In this document: positions 46,050-52,738 of the stretch, piece after piece
How the letters are laid out: each line of letters starts with the position of its first letter
Numbering within the stretch: position 1 is the first letter of the stretch
Source of the DNA: Rhizaria sp. SCN 62-66
Taxonomy: Eukaryota; Rhizaria, unplaced
Length of the DNA: 52,738 nt
Direction of reading: 5' to 3'
Assembly: GCA_001724265.1 (NCBI GenBank)
Contig: MEDY01000201.1
Coordinates: forward strand, 1-52,738
Notes under the pieces: model-generated
What the model saw: only the letters and a program-made list of their open reading frames with translations
Database searches by the model: none
Told to the model about the DNA's origin: nothing
Position numbers and translations under genes: made by a program

Positions 46050-48806
46050 AGTACGTTAATTCGAGATATATTAGATATACATACCATTATCGTACTGTTT
46101 CATATATTATATGTCTGCCATTTTCCCATCACGTTCATGTGTTGTCTTGGTCAACCTCCGTCTCACTTTCGCGCCCTTTGCTTGCTTGCTTTTCCCGCCT
46201 TCAGTGTTCTTCGGCCAAGTTCTCTTTAACAAGGGCGCTGACAGCCTCGGCCTTGCTCCCAGTACGTATCAGCTCTTTCTTTGCTCCTTCGGAGCTGTAT
46301 TTGCCCGCTCAAGCTTCATTCGTATTACAATCGCTCACCATTTTCGTTTCCCGCCTTTTTTTCCTTACGCTCCCTCCTAACCTTTCAACTCTCTTCCTCC
46401 CGCGCACCCCTAGTCTGGCTTGCGGCTCACTGGCCGAACAAGCTCAAGAAGGAGATGGTTCTTCGCATCGTGATCGAGTCGTACGTGGACCGCATCATGA
46501 ACCCTCAGACGCCGCTGGCACTGCGCCTGCGCTCGCACCTGCTGTGCGGTGTCGTGCGCATCTACCAGCGCAAGATGGCATATCTCACCGAGGACGCCCA
46601 CCGCGCCCGTAAGGACGGCTTTCTCGCGCGCATCAAGCAGCACCTCGCTGCCGCTTCGCTCGCCGCCGACGGATCCGTCGACGCCACTCACAACGGGTCG
46701 ATCGTCGACGCCAGCAGTGCCGGTGGCGCCAACGCGAGCCGCGCCGCCGTCGACGTTGACGCCGCTCTTGACCCTCTGCTGTCGCACGCGATGGCCGCGC
46801 AGGACCTCTCGTTTGGGCTCGACGACGATGCGCTGATGTCGCACCTTGACGCGTCGATGAACTTGGTCGAGGCGCGTCTCAACGCGCAGGCGGCACAAGC
46901 ACTAAACACGCCCGGCGGCGCTGCTGCCGCTGCCGCCGCCGCCGCCGCCGCCGCTGCGGGCGGCGCGTTCGCCGGTCTGGGCGGTGGTTACGAAGGCGCG
47001 GACGCGTTTTCGCTCGAGAACCTTGGGTTCGACATGGTTGAAGGCTTTGACGGCTTTGACGGCGCGCAGTTCGCCGGCGCCGACGGCCAGTTCGGCGGCG
47101 CACACAACATGAGTACAACGTCCTTTGCGGGCGTTGAGGCGGCCCGTGCAGGCACCGCGCCTGGTTCCCCCGCGGGCCCCGAGCTCGGCCTGGGCATGGG
47201 CAACATCAGCTTCGGCGCATCGCCCTCGCCCGCGCGCGCCGCCGGGGTCAACACCAGCGGTCTGCACCCTACGCGTCTCTCGTTCGGCGCTGCTGAGGTT
47301 GCCCGCGACGAGCGCCGCCGTCTCTCCACCGCGTTCGCCGCGGGCGGCCCGCTCGGTCTGGGTGACTTGTCGGCCCTGTTTGACAGCGAGAAGGCTCTCG
47401 CGCTCTCCGACCTCGCGACTGCGGGTGAGGCGTTCGGTTTGCCCGCCTTCGACGCCCGCGCACCGGATGCCGGCGCGTTCACCGCGGAGGATATGGCGTC
47501 GCTGCTCACGCTCAAGCAGGGCGCAGACGCCGTGCCCTCGCCCTCGCGCACGCGCCGTAATGCCGCGTCCCCCCCGGGCTCGCCTGAACGCGCCTCCCCC
47601 CGCCGACCCTCGGCCGCTGCCGACCTTGCTGCCGGCGCCGACGCCGCCGCCGCGCCCGGCAGCGCGCCCGGTTCGCCCGCGGCCGTAAACGCGCTCAAGC
47701 GCCGCCGCGAGCTCCCTACCGACTCCGCCGTCGAGCTGTCTTCGGCCGTCATGAACGGCTGGTTCCGCTCTGCTGACGAGCTGATGCACGTCAAGCGTCC
47801 CTGCATCGCGTCTGCGTATGAGTACGCGCGCGTGGGCGCAGACGGCCGCGCGTCCGAGTCAACCGTTAGCACGGCGACCGCGGCGGCGCTGGCGCTGCGC
47901 GTGCAGTGCGCGCCCGCCGCCGTGCTCCGCGAGGGCGCTCTTGAGGGCACGCGTCTGCCGTTCCCTGCCTCCGGGGGCGGGCTCGCGAGCGCTGCGGCCG
48001 GCGCGCTGATGAACTACGCGCCCTCCGCCGACGTCGCTGCCCTTGTGCGAGCGGCTGATGAAGAGCTGTACCTCTCTGACGCTGCCGCGCTCAACGCCAG
48101 CGGCGCTCATGGCAGCGGCGGCCACGGAAGTCTGTCGGCGTCGTTCGCGTCGTCGGGTCTGCCCAGTGACGAGTCGCTGCTCTCGGTTGATGGGCTCGTC
48201 CACGAGGCGTCGCGCGCGCTTGACAACACCGGGCTGGACGCGGCGGGCGTCGAGGACGGCTACAACGCCGACTACAACGGTCTCGACGAGCTTGACGTCT
48301 CGCTGCTGCCCGCCGGCGTCTCTGTCGCGGAAAACAGCGCTGCTAAGTACAGTCTCCACGCGTTTGGCACCAGCGGCGGCGCAGACGCGGTCGCGCAGCC
48401 GGAGTCCTCGGGCGCTGCTGCTGCCGCCGCCGCCGCCGCGGAAACAGTGGTATCGACGATGCGTCCACCTAAGTGGCTCGCTGGCGTCCGCAAGCCCGCG
48501 TCGTTCGCCGGTCTGATCGAGCGCGAGGTGGCCGCTGCCGACGCAGTTGCGCGCCGCAGCGAGTCCCGCCGCAGCAGCCGCGGCATGGGCGGCGACGACG
48601 ATGACGATGACGAGGAAGACGAGGATGAGGAGAGCGGAAAGCAGGTCGCCGTCGCCAAGAAGGAGGCTGCCGAGGCCAAGGCGGCGCAGGCGCGCGCACG
48701 CACGGCAGCGGTGGCGTTCTGCACGATGCTGCACCTCGCTGCGGCGCAGAAAGTTACCGTCAGTCAGAGCGAGGCCTTCGGTGACATCAAGGTCAACCTG
48801 GTCTAA
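46050..48806 (+). CDS. Cohesin kleisin subunit Rad21/Scc1
   Basis: Rad21 closes the cohesin ring, joining the Smc3 and Smc1 heads by its two ends, and is cut by separase at anaphase. Three exons are inferred. The leader exon ends with A at 46050; after an intron 46051-46204 (GTACGT to TCAG) the next exon begins TG, so splicing creates the ATG. Exon 46205-46261 encodes FFGQVLFNKGADSLGLAP. An intron 46262-46413 (GTACGT to CTAG, phase 1) leads to IWLAAHWPNKLKKE, the conserved Rad21 N-terminal motif, then SHLLCGVVRIYQRKMAYL. The protein is 816 residues, near the usual 550-700 plus a poly-Ala insert. The middle is disordered and Ala/Gly-rich. An Asp/Glu run lies near residue 745. The C-terminal winged helix (about 770-816) includes FCTMLHLAAAQKVTVSQSEA. 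Rec8 was considered, but the N-terminus matches Rad21 better. The end is TAA. Confidence 0.93.
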
Positions 48807-48948
48807 GAAACTACAGTGCAACCTTGCTTGCTTGCTACATAGTCGTTTGTCCCTTCTGAAGTGACGTTAGTTCACAACAATTGATCTCTCTGTTTCATCA
48901 ATACACCACAATTCAATGTTTAATTCAACACTACATGCACGTTCCTAA

Positions 48949-50094
48949 TCATTTTGTATTGGTATCATTTGATGCGATCACATGGATGGGATACCACTGA
49001 CCTTGAAACATAAAGCCATGTACCGTCTTCTCAGTGTCTCTCTCTCTCTGCGTCGCTTCTGTAGCTGTGATGGCATCACTGTGGGAGCTCGATACAGCTC
49101 CAAACTCACCGCGCACAAGCCTCTGCACAAGCGCACTGGATATGAGCCCGTTTCGCCAACGCCACGCACTGCCCAGCTCTGAAGAAACATCGCCGTGACT
49201 CAACCGTTCAGGACCGGCATGTGCGGCAGCGTCGGCGTTGCCTGTGATCCCTTTCGTAACAATAACTTCTTCCAACGCTTCATGCGCCGTAGAGACAGTG
49301 GATGCAGAGTTTCTGCGTGCGCTGTGTCCTGGGGAGCCAGTGGGAGTGTCAGCGACTGTCACAGTGGTATCGACAGCGAGGGGCGATTGCAGCGGGTGCC
49401 ATACGCGGCCCACAGCGTCCATGCACACAGCTGTGGGGTCAAACCGTGACGTTAGGCCGCCCGCAAACTGCAGCTCCCATGGTAGTGCTCTTGGGGATGA
49501 CACCGCGGTCCCGGAGACTGCAGAGGCGGCTGATGCACTTGAGGAGTCAGTAACGGGTTTGAGGTCGGTGAAGACGATGGGCGCGGTGTAGACCGAAACC
49601 CAGTTGAGTTCGGTACCACACACGCTCACGTACGGGTAGCGCGCGAAGTAGGTGTCGAGCTCTGCCGGGAGCTCGTTGAGAGCAGGGGCGACAGGAGAGG
49701 GCTTAAGCTTGGCAGCTCCGCGCGCGAGACGACGCTGCCACCAGACTCGAGAAGGCAGCAGCCGGGTGAAGAAAAAGTCGAGGAACTTGGTGTCTTTGAA
49801 CGCAGTGGCAATGGTGCGACGCGGAGTTAGCTCGGAGTACAGCCGGCCGTTGTCATCCACCACAAAGCGGTAATGGCGCTCAGTATCGGGGCCCGACAAA
49901 AGCAATGTCGATGGCAGTGATGAAGTGTCGCACGACAAAGGGTGGCCAGTGTGCGTTGTAGTGAAGCGTCTAGCATGTGGCATTGAACCATATAATACAG
50001 TGCTACGTGTTCGTGCTAGAAAACATGTTAATGACAACATTATACCTTGGAAACTTGATGATAACCGTCTGAATAATTCTGACCACAAATTCAT
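48949..50094 (-). CDS. UPF0598 family protein (C8orf82-like)
   Basis: The family has no established biochemical role; the human member is C8orf82. Here the product is 381 residues without introns, ending in TGA. Family blocks are RHYRFVVDDNGRLYSE, TAFKDTKFLDFFFTRLLP, YPYVSVCGTELNWVSVYTAP with IVFTDL, LQFAGGLTSRFDP, AVGRVWHP and FMFQGQWYPI near the end. Human length is about 216; the extra is a Ser/Thr/Ala-rich insert after IVFTDLKP and a second one before the C-terminal block, plus a longer N-terminus. That N-terminus is basic and hydrophobic with Ser/Thr (ACFLARTRSTVLYGS-type composition after Met19), which would fit mitochondrial import. The start may be Met1 at 50094 or Met19 at 50040; an AATATG-like box lies about 37 bases upstream of the first. 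It is convergent with Rad21, with only 142 bases between stops. Confidence 0.85.
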   Translation of the reverse strand: MNLWSELFRRLSSSFQGIMLSLTCFLARTRSTVLYGSMPHARRFTTTHTGHPLSCDTSSLPSTLLLSGPDTERHYRFVVDDNGRLYSELTPRRTIATAFKDTKFLDFFFTRLLPSRVWWQRRLARGAAKLKPSPVAPALNELPAELDTYFARYPYVSVCGTELNWVSVYTAPIVFTDLKPVTDSSSASAASAVSGTAVSSPRALPWELQFAGGLTSRFDPTAVCMDAVGRVWHPLQSPLAVDTTVTVADTPTGSPGHSARRNSASTVSTAHEALEEVIVTKGITGNADAAAHAGPERLSHGDVSSELGSAWRWRNGLISSALVQRLVRGEFGAVSSSHSDAITATEATQRERDTEKTVHGFMFQGQWYPIHVIASNDTNTK

Positions 50095-50257
50095 CTGTCA
50101 GACGATTTGACCTCGTAGACCTTGATTGCATATTTTTTCCGATGTGTCAACGCAATAACTTATCCGACAAACGCATTTTCAGCATGCTTTATGAATGTTA
50201 GACCCGATTTAAAATATAATGTGAATGTAAAACCTGATAAAATTCATATGTAGTGCT

Positions 50258-50265
50258 TATATAAA
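50258..50265 (+). promoter_or_regulatory. TATA box of the Sec14-like gene
   Basis: TATATAAA, about 83-90 bases upstream of the ATG at 50348, farther than in the other genes here. Confidence 0.5.
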
Positions 50266-50347
50266 CCTCCGAGCGCAAACTCACCCCCTCCTCGCTTGCC
50301 CCCCTTCGTAATGCATTCGTTAAACAGCAGCAGCTCGACTTAAAGTC

Positions 50348-50863
50348 ATGAGCAGCTCTCGCAACACGCACCCCGGCCTGGCGGAGCTTCGCGCCAAGGT
50401 GGACGCCACGCTGCAGGCGCCTGATGTGCGTTCTGACGACGCGCAGCTGTGTCGTTTCCTCCGCGCGCGCGAGGGTGACGTTGCTGCTGCGTTTGCTATG
50501 TGGTCCAAGTGGGTCTCCTGGCGGGCCGCCGAGGGGCTCGACGGACTTGTGTACGACGACATTTGCGACGAATACGAGTGGGGCCGCGCGTTCTGGCACG
50601 GCCGAGACAAGGCCGGTCGTCTGTGCGTTGTCGCGCAGCCGCGGTTCCACTATCCCGCCTATTCGCGCTCGCAGAGTTTCGTGCGTTTCGGCATTTACAT
50701 CATGGAACAGGCCACGCGCATGTTTGCCGGCGGGCCAAAGGAGTTGCTCTCTGCAGAGCACCGCGACGACGACGCCGGCGTTGGCTCCAGTGCCCGCAGC
50801 GGTGTTGATAGTAACAGCAACGCCATGAACAGTGCGAGCTCCCTCAACTCCAACAGCAACAGC

Positions 50864-50933
<70 letters not shown>

Positions 50934-52463
50934 GTAGCGAAGCCAACAAGCACGCCGCCCCCGCCTACTCAGAGGCACTTGCACAGACTGCTATCGAGGG
51001 CGCGGCATCCAAGGACGCCGTCACGTCACCTCTAGAAGTTGTCGCGGAGGCAAACGCTGAGACTGACGACAACAGCAGCGTTGAACTGCAGGACCCCACT
51101 TCGCCAGCCGTGGTAGACTCAACATCCGACTTGTTCTCACCGCTGCCGCCGCCTGCGTACGCTGACGAGTTCCCCGAGTCCACGGCGTCCCCCAGCTCTG
51201 GGTCCGAGGCTGAGGACGGCGAGCCCGCGGTGAAGCAGATTTGCCTGATTTACGACCGTCTAGGCATGGTGACGAGCAACATGGACACGTCGCTAATGTC
51301 CACGATGCGCGACCTCACCGTCCTTATGCAAGACTGCTACGCAGAGTTCCTCGGCAAGGTATACTTTCTCAACGCATCCACGGCATTCTGGGTCATTTAT
51401 AAGATCATCTCGCCGTTTCTGTCGCAGAAGACCAAGGATAAGTTCATCTTTTGCCGCTCTGTGGCTGAATTGCGCAACCACTTCGATGTTGCTCAGCTGC
51501 TTCCTGTGCATGGGGGCGCGTCTTGCTACACCTTCCCGCACCGCCGCGTACGTTCACTGTGAAAATGATTCCTGTGTAGATTATCATCCTCTTCCTTTCT
51601 TTTTCACTTCTTGCCTGCGGCATGTGTTGCTCTTCAGTGTTTTGCTAATCTATAATATCTGTTGTTGTGTTTCTTTGCATCTGCGCACGCAGCCGCCGAC
51701 CGAGGCGAAGAGCTCATTCCCGCTCCTGGGGCCCGGCGCGGGGCAGCTGATCAACTGCGACATGTTCATGACGCCGGAGACTGCGGACGCCATCGATTTC
51801 CCCGTGCTCACGGCCTCCGCAGGCAACGCCGCCACTGCAGTGCTACCGGTCCCCATCCCTGTTGGCGATAACAGCCCCGATGGAGACGACGTTGACGACG
51901 CCAACGACACCTCCTCTGCGCCCGGTGCGAGCGCAAAGAAGGGCCGGTGCGTCGCGTTGTATCTGCGCGGCGCCAGCTCCGGCGCGGGCGTGTGCTCCGG
52001 TCTGACGGCGACGTGGCACCCTCTGCCGCTCTGCCCGCTGCAGGGCGGCGCCGCGCCCTCGCCCTTCACCGGCACAGTCGCCGGCGTCGCGGCGCTGCCG
52101 GTGCCGGATACCTTCGCGGCTGTGGCCGCTGCCGCGGCCGCCGCGACGGGCGCGCCCGCGGCGGGGTCGGGCTCCGCGGTGTACGCGGCGTCGCCCTGGG
52201 AGCGCCGCTGGGCGGGCGCGGAGGGCGCGGGCGACGCGGCGTACCACCGCGCGCTCCGGGGCGTCGAGGCCACCGAGACGCTCTCGGCAACTGAGCCCAC
52301 GGTCGTATATGACAGCGCGAACCGCACGAAGGAGGACTGCGAGCGCGTGGTTTTCCGCGTCCCGGGCCCGGGGACGCTGGCGATCTGCATCGATAACGCC
52401 GGCTCGTGGATTCGCGGCAAAACCGCGCGTTACTACGTTCGCGTGGCGCCCGCCGACGTGTGA
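50348..52463 (+). CDS. Sec14-like (CRAL-TRIO) lipid-binding protein with C-terminal GOLD domain
   Basis: Sec14-family proteins exchange phospholipids between membranes and feed phosphoinositide signalling. Exon 1 (50348-51547) and exon 2 (51693-52463) join across an intron 51548-51692 (GTACGT to GCAG, phase 0), giving 656 residues. The CRAL-TRIO N domain is at about 1-60 (CRFLRAREGDVAAAFAM). The lipid-binding fold starts at WGRAFWHGRDKAGRLCVV, is interrupted at about 140-290 by a low-complexity insert with 23 straight Asn, and resumes at ICLIYDRLGM, VYFLNASTAFWVIYKIISPF, KFIF and LLPVHGGASCYTF. Exon 2 ends in a GOLD-like beta-sandwich: VVFRVPGPGTLAICIDNAGS, then KTARYYVRVAP, as in animal SEC14L and plant patellins. 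The end is TGA. An insertion inside the lipid-binding fold is unusual. Confidence 0.92.
50864..50932 (+). repeat. (AAC)23 poly-Asn microsatellite in coding sequence
   Basis: Twenty-three uninterrupted AAC codons, preceded by mixed AGC/AAC, within the CRAL-TRIO domain insert. It is likely to vary in length between strains. Confidence 0.95.
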
Positions 52464-52738
52464 GTGGGAAACTACTTTCACAGCGCGCAAAATGCGTCGA
52501 TGTGAGCATTTGTTCTTTCATATCATGATGTAAATATAAGTTGGTCGTTTCAATAGTCGTGATCCCAGATGCTGACTTTATCGTTGTCAGTTCTCCTTTG
52601 AAAGGCCAGTTAAACGACTTAGGGGAGCGTTTAATACATCATACATGTAACCCCTATGTAGCGTCAACTAAAAAACGCCAAAAACGCAGTTTTCGGCAGG
52701 TAACTTCCACAATAGAAATCTCTGTGAAATAATCGTCA
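52464..52738. other. 3' flank of the Sec14-like gene
   Basis: AT-rich, 275 bases to the window edge. No gene or clear signal was recognised. Confidence 0.4.

Noticed and set aside
1-52738. tRNA genes, especially one with a CUA anticodon
   Set aside because: A few GTTCGA-like words were seen (near 4190, 7338, 27963), but none lies in a plausible cloverleaf.

Overview
This is a nuclear DNA window from a eukaryotic microbe (protist). The support is GT-AG spliceosomal introns, TATA-type promoters, an ER disulfide isomerase ending in KDEL, casein kinase 2, a cohesin kleisin, a PP2A B55 subunit and a Sec14-type lipid-transfer protein. Coding DNA is strongly GC-rich; introns and spacers are AT-rich. 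Many proteins carry long Ala, Ser, Asn or Gly runs inserted between, or even inside, folded domains. The lineage cannot be fixed from the sequence alone.

Layout, left to right: a minus-strand orphan membrane protein running off the left edge (1-1129); PDI (2180-3610, minus); divergent from it, a phosphonoacetate-hydrolase-like enzyme with one intron (4317-7293, plus); a 3665-residue protein that joins DEP-like domains to a PP2A B55 propeller (7839-18836, plus); a small intron-rich MORN gene (about 19368-20079, minus); divergent from it, a giant orphan of about 5814 residues (20244-37688, plus); CK2 alpha (38187-39525, plus); convergent to it, a topoisomerase VI B-like GHKL ATPase (39856-45617, minus); head-to-head with that, a Rad21/Scc1 kleisin (46050-48806, plus); a UPF0598 protein (48949-50094, minus); and a Sec14-GOLD protein (50348-52463, plus).

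The main finding is that TAG appears to be a sense codon. The Top6B-like gene is one continuous frame of about 5.6 kb interrupted only by three TAGs, and the giant orphan by one TAG. All ten recognisable gene ends in the window use TAA or TGA, never TAG. This points to a UAG-only nuclear reassignment; the amino acid cannot be read from this window.

Other points: the Rad21 start codon is assembled by splicing; a eukaryotic phosphonoacetate-hydrolase homologue has a presequence-like N-terminus and one expected metal ligand replaced by Ala; TATA boxes sit only about 30-45 bases upstream of the start codon in four genes, implying very short 5' leaders; and Top6B-like and Rad21, both chromosome-biology genes, share one short divergent promoter region.
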